Source: Pontederia crassipes (Eukaryota; Streptophyta; Magnoliopsida; Commelinales; Pontederiaceae). Taken from it: DNA of 64,000 bases. The notes under the pieces were generated by a model. That model searched no databases and had not been told where the DNA came from. It saw only the letters and a list, made by a program, of their open reading frames with translations. Made by a program: the position numbers and the translations under genes. Below, in pieces: positions 47,354-58,852 of this stretch (within the stretch, counting starts at the first letter, position 1; the number at the start of each line of letters is the position of its first letter). The DNA lies in the NCBI GenBank assembly GCA_030549335.1, contig CM060194.1:39821171-39885170 (forward strand), read 5' to 3'.

Positions 47354-48480
47354 GTAATAACTTGGACTTTTAAAATGACTAAAACACTCATAAAGAAAAG
47401 GAATCTTAAGGGAAGAAATTGTCTATTGTGAGGAGAGGCTAAAGTGGACTAAAATGCCCCCCAAAAGGAGGTTGTTAGAGGGGCAAAAGAGGTCATTCTT
47501 CCAATTTGACAACTGGACACTTAAAACCCCCAAAACCCTTCTCTTTTCTCTTCCTGGTACTCTTACTCATCTTGGAGCTTCACCTGGTGCACTAAGAGCT
47601 CAATTTAGAGGAGGGGAAGAAGGAAAGGAAATCCTCTTAAAGGAGAAGCTCCATTGGAGAGGAAAGAGGTCTAGAAGGAGAAGAACATTTCTTAAGGCTC
47701 AAGGTATGTAATAAGTGTTCTCCCTAATCGATCTAACACTTGGATTGGGAGTTTTATATTGTCTTTGGGTTATCGTCTTATGAACGAAGCATCTCAAACT
47801 TGTTTTCATCATATGGATGTGATTATGGAACTTTCAACGGATTTCACTAGCATTGCTCAAATGTTTGCGAGTTTACGAATTGAATTCCTTTATTGCCACT
47901 CTCCATATTGTTATAAGTGCTTAGAATTAGTTAAAAGCGTAGGATTGTGTGTGGCGAGACTCCTACAATGATTGATAAGTGGACGTGGCAGTTTTCAATC
48001 ACAGAACGATCGATCGGTCTGGGTAGAGATTTCCCGACCACTCTTGTAGTGGCTTTGACTTTTGCTTTCGAAATGGTCGGTCTGTGATCTTAGAGCTGTT
48101 CATCTCGCAATTTTTCGATCGAGGTTTAGATTTGATGCTAAGTTGACCCGAAGCTCTCATATTTTTAGAACGAAGGTCCGATCGGGCAACCTCTCACTTT
48201 TTTGTGACGTCCAATTTATTTTTCATTATCACGGCACTTTGGGCCTGCTCCATTATCGTGCTATGCTTATCATTTTCATATTACGCTTTCGCTACGTTTA
48301 TGATTTAGCATATAAGGAGCCGCTTAGTAAATTATTCATTTAATTAATCGATAATTTAGATCATCACTGAAGTAAATTATCACTATTTAAATTATCAATC
48401 GACCCCTAATTGCACATATTTTTCGTTGCTTATATTGAATTCTAATTTCAATAGTTATCGTATTGTGTATCATATTGTCA
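47354..48480 (+). repeat. Putative 3' LTR of the chromovirus fragment
   Basis: Starts TGTAATAACTTGG a short distance after the chromodomain stop and a degenerate gaattcgagaataa...tttaacggtag(t)agaa purine-type tract, the usual chromovirus layout. The right limit is uncertain because no second LTR is present; CA-ending sequence near 48480 is a guess. Confidence 0.5.
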
Positions 48481-48489
48481 TCATGCGAC

Positions 48490-49118
48490 TAGGGATGGCA
48501 ATATCCCCCACACCCTACGGGGCCTCGGGGGGAATCCCCGATCGGGGCCCCGGGGGGAATCCCCGATCGGGGCCCCGATCTCGGAGGATTTTTCCCCCGC
48601 GGGATCGGGGATGAGGAAAAATTATCCTCGAACCCTCTTTCGAGGATCGGGGCGGGGGCAGTTGTCCCCGTCAATCCTCACACCCTAAAAAATGAGTGTA
48701 CAAAAATAGTCTCACATCGATAGTAATAATAAAGTGAGAATAAATAGATAAGTATAAATGAAGGAGGAGACTAATGAGTCAATATTAAATATTTATGGAG
48801 AAAGTTCATCTTTGGATATTTTCTAAATTTATAATAATAATTTTTATCAAATTATCTCTTAGTAAAAAAATTAATAAAAAATTTTAACTGAACAAAAAAT
48901 GCGGTTCAACCCGATTTTTTTGGTTTTGACCGATTTTTTATCGGTTCGATTCAGTTTAATTCGGTCCAAACTAGGGTCGGGCCGTGAGGTTCGGGGTTCC
49001 TGTGGGGATCAAGGTGAGGAATGAAATTTCTCTCGGACCGAAAATTCGAATCGAGATTGGGGGCAAGGGCCAATCGACGGGGTCGGGGCGGGGGAGTGTC
49101 CCCCGCCTGCCACTCTTA
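48490..49118. mobile_element. GC-rich non-autonomous hAT-like element
   Basis: TAGGGATGGCA at 48490 is matched by inverted TGCCACTCTTA (reading TAAGAGTGGCA) ending at 49118, like hAT termini. Both ends carry GC-rich subterminal sequence, including a head-to-tail repeat of about 26 bases (ggggggaatccccgatcggg...) at 48528-48579, around an AT-rich centre. The 8-bp flanks CATGCGAC and CACGACGC do not match well, so the target duplication is not proven. No transposase. Confidence 0.55.
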
Positions 49119-50387
49119 CACGACGCACCCAGAACCGTTCACTAACACGTGTCAATGCGTGAGTTTTGAAGGCATGTTTAGTTTAATGTCTAGCATGCTG
49201 TTCTTAAGCAGATGAGAATTAAGTGGCCAATTTTGGTGCCTCGTTAGTGTTGCAAAGTCCATGTTTCGTTTCTGTCCTCATTTATCCTCAAGCTCTTCTT
49301 CCCCTCGATCTCCTCTTCTCCAACGCTTCCTGACAGTCCCGTGGCGTAAGAATCACCGTGTCCTCGTCCTCGTTGATATCGTCGAATGAGGGAGAAAAAA
49401 AAAGAAGGAAAGGTAGAACCGCGCACGGTAAGAAGGGAAAACGAGGGACAAAAAAGAACCAACGACGGCCGTATTCTCCATTTCTCCTCCTGCGTATCTT
49501 AGTCATTCCTAATCGCGTCCAGCATCGTCTTTTCTGTGCTCCACAATTCCTTCCTGCAGGTCGAGTGGAAAGGGAAAGGGCAGATACATGCATGGTCACC
49601 TAAGGTGGTGGATGAAATTAGAAAAGGGAATCGGTGGGGAGCTAGAGAAGGAAGATAAAATATCATTATAATGTATTTAATTATAAACCAACGCCATTAT
49701 TAACATCACATAACTTCAAGGCTAATTCAAATCAAGATCAACTTTGACCGTCCTGATATAAGGCTCAGATATCTATGAATTGAGCTGGTAGACGCCTGAA
49801 CTTTGTAAATTTATCTTTTGTTTTGTGAAATTTGCTGGGTGTTAACAATAAATTTCTGCATGGATTTGAGCAAAATCATCCAAGTTTTTTTACCTTCCTG
49901 AATCCATGCATAATGCCTAAACTCTGGAAAAAATCTTGATTTAGGAGACGGAAGTAATTATTACGTGAGTTTTTCTTATTTTTAATTTTTGTATTTCAAC
50001 TTTTGAATCTGGCTCTTGATCAGCTGGTTCTTGCTAATTGTGGAGATAATAACTAATGGCCAATTAGTCCGCAAATTTCTACTTCTTGTTACGTTAAACG
50101 TCTCGTAATTACTCTGTACTACAAATCTCCCAATTCAACTCAACCTTTCGCGGCAGGTGCAACTCCAAACATGCAGAGTAGAAAACAAAACCTAATTAAT
50201 GACGGCAGTCCACAACCATCCATGTACTCACCTAAACACAACAATCAACTGCCATTTTCTGGTGACAAAGACCTTGTTAATTATTCATAAGCCAAGATGT
50301 TCTAGCATCATGGAAATTAAACCCTAGAGACCTAATTATATCTATGCTGGAGTTAAAAATTAGCCTATCCATATATGCACATGCATG
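49119..50387. other. Intergenic, no firm gene
   Basis: 49240-49600 is GC-richer with open frames on both strands (one of 103 codons on minus), but composition is simple and I recognise no domain. The remainder is the upstream region of the ABCG gene. Confidence 0.4.

Positions 50388-50437
<50 letters not shown>
50388..50437. repeat. (TA)n microsatellite
   Basis: About 22 TA units bounded by ATGCATGCGA and ATGCATGTGG, about 260 bases upstream of the ABCG start. Confidence 0.97.
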
Positions 50438-50440
<3 letters not shown>

Positions 50441-50623
50441 TGTGGAATTAACTATCATCTATACTATCCATATATATATATATATACACATAATTAATAA
50501 TGAGACAATTCAATTTGTTTTCCAGTTGGGAAATCTAGTAGGCAACACAAGAAACATTAAAACTGTAGAGGTCAGTCAACCTCACCGTATCCCATCAATT
50601 ATCGCCGTCTTCCTTAGGACGTC

Positions 50624-50631
50624 CTATAAAT
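50624..50631 (+). promoter_or_regulatory. Candidate TATA box of the ABCG gene
   Basis: CTATAAATT lies about 65 bases before the ATG at 50694, which would place transcription start near 50655 with a leader of about 40 bases. Confidence 0.55.
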
Positions 50632-50693
50632 TGAAGCCTTAATGTTGCAGTGTCCTCCATTAACGTACGCAAGATCTCTGTCAACAATTCCTC

Positions 50694-52958
50694 ATGGCCA
50701 TGCACTCGGCCTCTTCCATGTCCGGCGCGAAAGAAGAAATCTTTGAACGTATCGCCGGGGGCGGCGTCTCATTGGCGCCGACCCTGGGGGAGCTCCTCCA
50801 TCACGTCCCGCGCGCCGACGGACTCATCTGCGGCGATTTCATCAGTTCGTCTTCGCGCTCCTCGCACGACGTCATCGAGCTCCATGAGGACACGCCCCAC
50901 GGGGGCCGTCATCCTTGTGAGCCACCTCTTTGCCGTCCGCCGCATTTCGTCCTCGCCTTCACCGACTTGACTTATTACGTGGGGGTGAGGAGGAACCTTG
51001 GCTTCCGCCGGAGACGGCGCAGCCCCTCCACAATCCCCGTCACGGCCTTCGCCGAGCGGCAGAGTGTGGACGGAACGGACGGAAGGAAGCGGGCACTCCT
51101 GAACTTGATCTCAGGTGAGGTGAGAGAAGGACAGATACTGGCCGTGATGGGTGCTAGCGGCTCCGGCAAGTCGACTCTCATCGATGCGCTGGCGAACCGG
51201 ATAGCCAAGAAGAGCTTGAAGGGAACCGTCACGCTCAACGCCGAGGTCCTCGAGAGCAGCCTCCTGAAGGTGATCTCGGCGTACGTGATGCAGGATGACC
51301 TCTTGTTCCCGATGCTCACCGTCGAGGAGACCTTGACGTACGCCGCCGAGTTCCGACTCCCGCGGACACTGTCAGCCGAAAAAAAGCGAGGCCGGGTACA
51401 GACTCTCATCGACCAGCTCGGGCTCCGGGCTGCCGCAAAGACCATCATCGGTGATGAAGGCCATCGTGGTATCTCCGGCGGCGAGCGCCGGCGCGTATCC
51501 ATCGGCACTGATATCATCCACGATCCCATTCTACTCCTCCTCGACGAACCTACGTCAGGGCTCGACTCCACGAGTGCCTTCAAGGTGGTCAAGGTCCTGC
51601 AGCGGATTGCACGCAGCGGTAGCATCGTGATCATGTCCATCCACCAGCCGAGTTATCGTATCGTCGGTCTCCTTGACAAGATCATGTTCCTGTCCAAGGG
51701 TCAGACGGTGTACAGCGGACCGCCGAACGACCTCCCAGCCTTCTTCACCGAATTCGGGCACCCGATGGCAAACGAGAACTGGACGGAATTTGCCCTCGAC
51801 GTCATCCGCGATCTTGAGGGTTCCCCGACGAGCACGAAGCCCCTCGTTGAGTTCAACATCTTATGGCAGAGGCGCCAGCGGTCGACTGCCTCGCACGTCG
51901 CCACCTCAGGCGTCTCCCTGAAGGACGCGATTGCCGCTAGCATCGCTCGAGGCAAGCTCGTCTCTGGTGCTGGAAACGGTGACAACTCCGTCTCCGCGTC
52001 GACATTGGTCCCGTCATACACGAACCCCCTTGGAGTTGAGGTGGTCGTGCTCGCGCGGCGCGCCTTCACGAACACGCTGCGGATGCCGGAGCTATTCCTG
52101 ACGCGACTAGGCACCGTTCTCGTCACTGGGTTTATCCTAGCCACCATATTCTGGCAGCTCGACGACTCGCCCAAGGGGCTGCAGGAGCGGCTCGCCTTCT
52201 TCGCCTTCGCGTGCTCCACTACGTTCTACACCTGCGCCGACGCTCTCCCGATCTTCGTGCAGGAGCGCTACATCTTCATGCGCGAGACTGCCTACAATGC
52301 CTACCGCCGCTCTTCCTACGTCTTCGCCAACGCCGTGGTCAGCTTCCCGCCGCTCATCTTCCTCAGCGTCGCTTTCGCGGCTACGACGTTCTTCGCCGTG
52401 GGGTTGAACGGCGGTGCGCCCGCATTCTTCTTCTACGTGCTGATCATGCTGGCGTCGTTCTGGGCAGGCAGCGGCTTCGTGACGTTCCTGTCCGGCGTGA
52501 TCTCGCACGTCATCATGGGCTACACGATAGTGGTGGCGGTCCTGGCCTACTTCTCCCTGTTCTGCGGCTTCTTCATCAACCGTGACCGCATCCCCGTCTA
52601 CTGGCTCTGGTTCCACTACATATCCCTGGTGAAGTACCCGTACGAGGCCGTGATGCACAACGAGTTCGGGGGATCGACGGAGTGCTTCACCAGAGGGGTG
52701 CAGGTCTTCGACAACACGCAGCTCGCGGGGGCGACGAAGGCGACGAAGCTGAGGGTGCTGAAGGCCATAAGCAGGACCCTGAGGGCGAACCTGACGAGCA
52801 GCTCGTGCATGACGAGGGGGTCGGACGTGTTGAGGGACAACGCGGTCACGCAGCTGGGCAAGTGGGACAACCTCCTGGTGACCGTGGCGTGGGGTTTCGT
52901 CTACAGGGCGCTCTTCTACTTTGCACTGCTGCTGGGGAGCAGGAACAAGAGGAGGTAG
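50694..52958 (+). CDS. ABC transporter G family half-transporter (WBC type, ABCG1/2/6/16/20 clade)
   Basis: Intronless, 754 residues, NBD-TMD order. After a Ser/His-rich N-terminus the nucleotide-binding domain has Walker [10 protein letters not shown] (153-161), the Q-loop region [12 protein letters not shown], signature [12 protein letters not shown] (from 260), Walker [14 protein letters not shown] (279-291) and the switch His in SIHQPS. The membrane domain has helices near 465-487, 499-520, 541-570, 577-604, 606-628 and 727-748 ([44 protein letters not shown]). It must dimerise to work. Close relatives (Arabidopsis ABCG1, 2, 6, 16, 20; rice ABCG5/RCN1) export precursors for suberin or pollen wall and sit in the plasma membrane; this assignment by resemblance is inference at clade level. 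Third positions are strongly GC-rich. The first ATG after the TATA box is chosen. No defect seen. Confidence 0.95.
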   Translation: MAMHSASSMSGAKEEIFERIAGGGVSLAPTLGELLHHVPRADGLICGDFISSSSRSSHDVIELHEDTPHGGRHPCEPPLCRPPHFVLAFTDLTYYVGVRRNLGFRRRRRSPSTIPVTAFAERQSVDGTDGRKRALLNLISGEVREGQILAVMGASGSGKSTLIDALANRIAKKSLKGTVTLNAEVLESSLLKVISAYVMQDDLLFPMLTVEETLTYAAEFRLPRTLSAEKKRGRVQTLIDQLGLRAAAKTIIGDEGHRGISGGERRRVSIGTDIIHDPILLLLDEPTSGLDSTSAFKVVKVLQRIARSGSIVIMSIHQPSYRIVGLLDKIMFLSKGQTVYSGPPNDLPAFFTEFGHPMANENWTEFALDVIRDLEGSPTSTKPLVEFNILWQRRQRSTASHVATSGVSLKDAIAASIARGKLVSGAGNGDNSVSASTLVPSYTNPLGVEVVVLARRAFTNTLRMPELFLTRLGTVLVTGFILATIFWQLDDSPKGLQERLAFFAFACSTTFYTCADALPIFVQERYIFMRETAYNAYRRSSYVFANAVVSFPPLIFLSVAFAATTFFAVGLNGGAPAFFFYVLIMLASFWAGSGFVTFLSGVISHVIMGYTIVVAVLAYFSLFCGFFINRDRIPVYWLWFHYISLVKYPYEAVMHNEFGGSTECFTRGVQVFDNTQLAGATKATKLRVLKAISRTLRANLTSSSCMTRGSDVLRDNAVTQLGKWDNLLVTVAWGFVYRALFYFALLLGSRNKRR

Positions 52959-53218
52959 GCGACCAACAAATTATATATATCAATATACATCTAAGATAAC
53001 TGTTTCAAGAACACCTTTTTTTTATCTTACTTTTATTATTTTGAATTCTTAATAAGTATGCCTTCCATTGTAATGGGAAAGGAATTATGATCAATTTTCT
53101 TGACAGCTTGGGTAAAGTTAATTGAGAACTTAAATAAGGATAAAAAAAATTGTTCTTTCATCCATTTGAACAGAGGAATAGCAGCACTGATAAGCGGGGC
53201 CTAAACAAAAAAAAAATA

Positions 53219-53949
53219 AGGTTATTTCCTCTAATCTCTCTTGAACTATCGTGAAATACCACATCTAACCTCAAATTACGAACTTCATTTTTTGAGTACC
53301 TAAACTATCGCGACTTTTCCAATTTAGTCCTTCCGTTCAATTCCGTGAAGTTTTCTGTTTATTTCGATTTTTTTATTTGTGAAAAGACTATTGTACCCAT
53401 TCCTTAAGAGTTAATCTATTTTTACATCAAATAATATACAATAATAAATATAAAAAATAATTAAAAATTAAAAAAATTGCGTGGGGGGCGTCGCCCCCTA
53501 TGTCGCCGGAGCGAAAGGGGGCACCGGCCCCCCTTTCTTCCTTGCGCGCGCGTGAGAGAGAAAGGGGGGTCGGCGCCCCCCCCCCCCCCCCTTTCGCGGC
53601 GAGGGAGAAAGGGGGGGCCGGCGCCCCCCTTTGTCCCTCGCGCAGGGGGCCGGCGCCCCCCTTTCACTTCGATGACACGGGAGGTGACCGCCCCACGCAA
53701 TCATTTTTATTTTATTTTTATATTTATTATTGTATATTATTTGATGTAAAAATAGATTAACTCTTAAGGGAGGAGACAATGGTCTTTTCACAAATAAAAA
53801 ATTGAAATTAACAGAAAACTTCACGAAATTAACGGAAGTACCAAATTAAAAAAGTCGCGATAATTTAGGTATCCAAAAAATAAAGTTCGTAGTTTGAGAT
53901 TAGATGTGGTATTTCGCGATAATTCAGGGAAGGCTAGAGGAAATAACCC
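53219..53949. mobile_element. Fold-back Mutator-like element, GC-core family, copy 2
   Basis: 731 bp flanked by a perfect 9-bp direct repeat AAAAAAATA (53210-53218 and 53950-53958). Termini are AGGTTATTTCC and inverted GGAAATAACCC. The inverted arms are nearly identical for about 260-270 bases (53219-53488 against 53689-53949), including aagagttaatctatttttac and its partner. Between them lies a 200-bp core of G and C runs with repeated GGCGCCCCCC blocks. It shares terminal and subterminal sequence (cttcatttttt, tttgtgaaaag, cttccgttcaattccgt) with copy 1. No transposase; core ORFs are low-complexity on both strands. Confidence 0.88.
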
Positions 53950-53958
53950 AAAAAAATA

Positions 53959-55449
53959 TGCAAAAGATGTACTTAAGCATCACATTGAATTGTGATCTCA
54001 TTAAGGATGAACTAATTAAAAATAAACATGATAAAAATAATTATGAGAATAACAGTGAAAATATAAAAAAAAATCAAAATAAGCATACAATAATGATACT
54101 TATATTAAATACGAAATTCATACAAGTAATAAGTTAAATCCCTGTTCTATTATCATAAATACTTATTATATATATTATATGTTCATTTAATAATAATTAT
54201 ATAAATATATAGTTGCTTCGTTAATATAAATATAAAATATATTTTTTAAAAAATAGTTACATCTATTTTAAATTTAAAAAATAAATATATTTCATAATTA
54301 AGTTAAATATTTTTCTATATTTCATATTTGTACTCACATCAAATTAATATCTCTTTCTACGCTTGAGGTTTCCACATTTTTATTCTTAGACCAAAATATT
54401 TTGTTCCCAAAATATTCCTAGCATGGGAGTAGTTTTATTCTAAGGGAGTGGAAGAATATTTTTGTTTTTCTTATTTTTCTTGTCCTTATAAAAAATTTTA
54501 CACGTGGCCACGTCGTTTGACTTCATAATTCGGACTAGAAAAGATAGAATTAGATTGTGTTTAACAATTATAATCATGATGAAACCTTGATTTCATCAAC
54601 CACGATAAAATTATGGATAAAATTCGTGATAAAAATCGAGGGTCGTTTGGCCTCAATTTCCACATTTAATTAAATTACTATTTGGTATTAAATTTTCTTT
54701 TATGTCTCATTTTTATGTTATTAATTAATTTGCTTTAAATTTCCATTCTTCTTCTATCTTTATTAATTATAAAAATAATTTATAGTTGGTATAATAAAAT
54801 AATCTTCATAAAATACTAAACTATATTTTTAGTTCTCATTATCATCTAAACACCTATTAGAACTTATCTATCTAATTATCTTTTTAATTTTTTATCAGTA
54901 TAAACTAAAATATCTTAATCTAATCGATTAGTTCTCAATAAGTAATAAGAAGTTAAATTTTGGAGTAAATTACACGATTAATCCTCCAACTTTGAATTAC
55001 TTTCAAACCGATCCCCTAATTTCAATTTGTAACCAAAACGTCCATCATCTTTAATTTTCTTGTACGATTAGTCCTCTTGACATTCAAACACTACCATAAA
55101 TTAAATATAGAAACCACACTACCTCATTTCAATTGACTTTGTCAAATGATAAGATATTTGGCATATTTCAAAAAGAAACCTTACCTCATTTGGCATATTT
55201 GGCACTCCTTTCCAATTTTTTGTTAATGAAGTAACATCATCTTTTTTTCCCTTTTTCTTCTCTTGTTTTCTCTCTTTCTCTCTCACACTGAGACAAACTT
55301 TTTCTTATTTATATTGTTAACTTATTGTAATTACTTTTTATTTCTTAATTAAGACAATCATAATATTAAAACTTTTAAATAGTTTATAATTTATTATTTA
55401 AAATATTAAATGTATTTGGTTGAGTTAATCATTTTATGAATAATACATA
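53959..55449. other. AT-rich intergenic stretch
   Basis: No gene. 54963-55080 begins ggagtaaattacacgattaa, another Mutator-arm-like sequence without a partner. 54551-54850 looks MITE-like but its limits are unclear. Confidence 0.45.
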
Positions 55450-55450
55450 A

Positions 55451-55995
55451 AGTTATTTCCTTAAAACCTCCTTTAAATTATCAATATTGTTTGCATTTAA
55501 TTCCAAAATATAAACTTACCTTTCAATATCCATAAACTTTATCACATTTTTCACATTAGTTCTTCTGTATAATTCTATTATTTTTATTTTTTTATTTATG
55601 AAAAGACTAAAATGTCCTGCCATGAGTTCTCCTCTCTTTTAATATTAAAAATAAACAAATAATATGAAACTATAAAATATTAAAAAATGGGGGGCGCTGC
55701 CCCCCTCTCCCCCAACCTCCATTGCCTGATGCCCCTGTCGACCTCTGGTGTTGTCGTCGAGATGGCACTATTGATATCGATGATGCCCGCATCCCTCTAT
55801 CTCAAGGGCCAGAGAAGCCCAAGGGTGGCACCTGTGTCCTCTCCTTCATCCTCAAAGCTGTCGTCATGGCCATCGCCCTCATCAGTAATAAGTTTTCGAC
55901 GGATGGGTAGACCCGTCAGTATTTCTGATGAAAATATCCCTCGGAAGTTCCGGAGGACGATCTTTATTCTGAAGACTATGTCCGTCGTAAACTTT
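55451..55995. mobile_element. Left arm and altered core of the GC-core fold-back family, copy 3 (right arm absent)
   Basis: AGTTATTTCC at 55451, followed by diverged versions of the family arm (atccataaactttatcacat, tatgaaaagactaaaatgtc), then ATGGGGGGCGCTGCCCCCC at 55687. Instead of the simple G/C core, 55710-55990 has normal-complexity, coding-like sequence (for example CVLSFILKAVVMAIALI in one frame). No inverted right arm was found up to 56.2 kb. It is either truncated or a Mutator element that picked up host sequence. Confidence 0.5.
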
Positions 55996-58054
55996 AATAA
56001 TAAAATATTAAACATATATGTTTATTATATATATATCATTATGATTAAATAACTAATTTAAATTACAATAAATTCTCTTAAGTAGCTCACAAGCTAGGTT
56101 AGATTTTATAAATTTAGTAAGAATAAAATGGGGATGAAACACCCTCTTAGACATTTTACAACACCTACACCTCAGCCCTACATTTTAGATTAATGGTTTG
56201 AGAAAAAAGGATGCCGACAATTATTCGTCACTTATCTCGTCTATTTTTTTCGATCCGCTGACCGAACTATTCAATCTTATCACTTATTGATCCCGTAGAG
56301 CACAATCGAGTTGTATCCTAATTTTTCCTTATTTATTCATTCAAATTGTAAGTGAATAATTGAATTGACAAATTAGTGAAATTTAATAATAAAAAATAAA
56401 GTAATTGACGTAATAGAAAAAAATAAATATGATGAATTAATTTTAATGAGCGTTTGAGATAAAAATAGATATTATAATTATAAAATATATATTTTTTAAA
56501 AAAATTGTAAAAATATATATTAAATCTTTTATTAAAAAATTGTTAAAAAATTATTTAAATATAAAAAAATCAATTTTTAATAATTTATATTTAATAAAAT
56601 ACTTAAATATTTTAATTAAATAATAAGTAATGAATATTATTATATTAATACTTTATTATAATATTTTACCTAATAAATAAGTTAATTATATAAGAAAGGT
56701 AAAATGAGGAAAATTGTAAAAGAAAAAAAGAGTTTGCAAATAAAAAAAGTGTCTTCAATAAAAAAAAAGAAGAAAAAAATGGAACACAATACGTGACCAT
56801 GATTCGATCCTTATTAAATGTGGTCTGATGTCATATCAGAAATTAGACTGCACAAAGATGTTTGGAGAATCAGGTGAACCATAGACTTGATTTCACCTGA
56901 TTCCAATTGTCAGACAGTCTTTAAAAAAATGAGTACAACTAGTAAAGTTGGATTGAGCACACTGCCAAAATTTCTTCTCATAATTTTTATAGAAATGTAT
57001 CAAGAAATAAATATAGTTTGATTCGAAGAATAAAAAAAAGGATATAAGAACATGAATGCATTAGCGAAACGGGTCGGGGACATGCATGTTTGTTTTTCCT
57101 TTTGATCAGTAAGAACGCGATTCAATAGTCGATAGGATCAGCAACATCTCCTTCCTCTTCTTGTTCTAAAGGCCATTGATAACATAGAAGGAGAAGAGGA
57201 AACGAGGCCCTTTTTCTTCTCTTCTTAGCAAGCTACGATAAGGAATTTTTATCTTTACAAAGAGTCGGTCTTAATGATATGAGTCATTAATTTAAAATCA
57301 AGACCTGAGATATGAGCTAAGGGATAAAGATTCATTATCATCTAATTAATTTGTGTCGTTTGGAATCGTATACTCATGGATACGACAAATTGGAAATTCG
57401 TGCGTACCTTTCTTTTGGGTCTATCATAAGATTACGGGCCTAAAATTTCAAAGCCCTCTCATCTTTTTCCCGTGTGTCAGAGAGTACAAAATCTCAAAGC
57501 CATCTTTTAACGAGTGCTAATATGATTTCGGCTTTGTATGGAAATGTCAGAGTTAATATTTTTTCGATTATAAAATGTGCCCCATAAGAGTTTTTTTGTT
57601 AAAGGAAAAATATATGTCGGTTCAATATCCTCTAATAATATTTAAATTCGAGATCTTTTGAAAATTGAAATACGAGCTGAGACTATTAAAATTCGATTCA
57701 ACTCCTGACTCCTGTACTGTCCTGTGCACGTATGGACTTGACGTGCCTTCCCATGTGGCTTAAACATTGGACACCCAACAAAATTAATGGATATTGATTG
57801 ATTCTACTATTTATCTATCTTACCATCTCCTTTTCATGATACAAATTTGATACAAGATTTGGATCGTAATTTCTTTTCTGCTGCCATTGTTCAGATCGGG
57901 TTTAACGCATTCCAAACAGCACGATGAATGAAATTCCAAAGATTCTTTTCGCTCATAAATATTCGAACTTAAAATTTTTGTTTTAGCAACGAGGATAATT
58001 TCTCTCAAACCTATAACTTTGCAACAATGTTAGCAGGGCCTTTTGTTGTTGCAA
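55996..58054. other. AT-rich intergenic stretch with MITE M1 copy 3
   Basis: 56400-56705 is AT-rich and resembles the interior of family M1 in plus orientation (gataaaaatag..., ttaatactttattataatat, aataaataagtta). 57060-57600 is mixed-composition with no open frame of interest. No gene recognised. Confidence 0.45.
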
Positions 58055-58135
58055 GTGGATCAAATATTTGTCGGCCCACTCTTTAATTTCCTTTCGTGGG
58101 TCAAATCTTGGTCGGCCCACTCTTTAGTTTCCTTT
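58055..58135. repeat. Tandem duplication of a 41-bp unit
   Basis: 'gtggatcaaatatttgtcgg' plus 'cccactctttaatttccttt' is repeated at once as 'gtgggtcaaatcttggtcgg' plus 'cccactctttagtttccttt'. Confidence 0.93.
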
Positions 58136-58183
58136 CCGTTCTCTCTCATCCGTTAATTGTTAAGTTAGTTGATTCTCATAGGC

Positions 58184-58852
58184 TATGTTTGACAACGAAA
58201 CTAAGGGGTGAAATAACGTCCTAGTTCCACCTGACTCTACAAATATGATCAAAGAAATCATAATTTTAATGCAATCATGAGTTGAAATCGGGGCCATATA
58301 TAATCTCAGTTCCAATGCTTCGGTTTCACCTTTTTTTATGGAACCGAAGCACTGTAGCAAGTGTCAACTTTTTTTTCCATGATTTTTATTTGCATTTGCT
58401 TTTTTTTTTCTTTTCTTATTTTCTCACTTACATCTTACCCTTATAAAATAATTTATTTATTATATATAAAATATTTATAATAAAGTATTAATATATTATT
58501 ATTTATTATTTATTATTTCATTAAAAATTTAATATTTCATTAAATAAAATTAATTTAAAAATGTTTTTTCTATTTAAATAATATATTTTTGAACAATTTT
58601 TCCCATAAAATTTTTATTTTATAATTTTATTTTTATTAATAATAAAAATTATATTTTATATTATAATAATTATTTTTAATTCAAAACTCTCAAAAAATTC
58701 ATCTATCACATTAATTTTTTTTATCACATCACTTTTATAGTTCCACGTCATTACGTTCTATTCCATTCAAACACATCTAGAATTAATATATCAATTTAAT
58801 TATTCACCAAAAAGGAACCATAGTCCTATTTCTAAACGCTGCCTTAAGCAAC
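58184..58852 (-). mobile_element. MITE-like element, family M1, copy 2
   Basis: Ends GGCTATGTTTGACAA (58184) and, inverted, GGCAGCGTTTAGAAA (to about 58852) form short imperfect terminal inverted repeats. The AT-rich interior is the reverse complement of 8800-9075. Non-coding. No clear target duplication, so the superfamily is open. Confidence 0.6.

Noticed and set aside
48482..49126. 8-bp target duplication for the hAT-like element
   Set aside because: CATGCGAC and CACGACGC match at only about half their positions.
49244..49603. A 103-codon minus-strand frame and an 81-codon plus-strand frame
   Set aside because: Mutual overlap, simple composition and no recognised motif; not enough to call a gene.
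50975..52999. Several 80-220-codon frames across the ABCG gene
   Set aside because: Shadow frames of GC-rich coding DNA; none has a domain.
53461..53824. Open frames of 79-108 codons on both strands
   Set aside because: Same cause: repeated GGCGCCCCCC blocks in the core of copy 2. Inverted symmetry makes both strands open.
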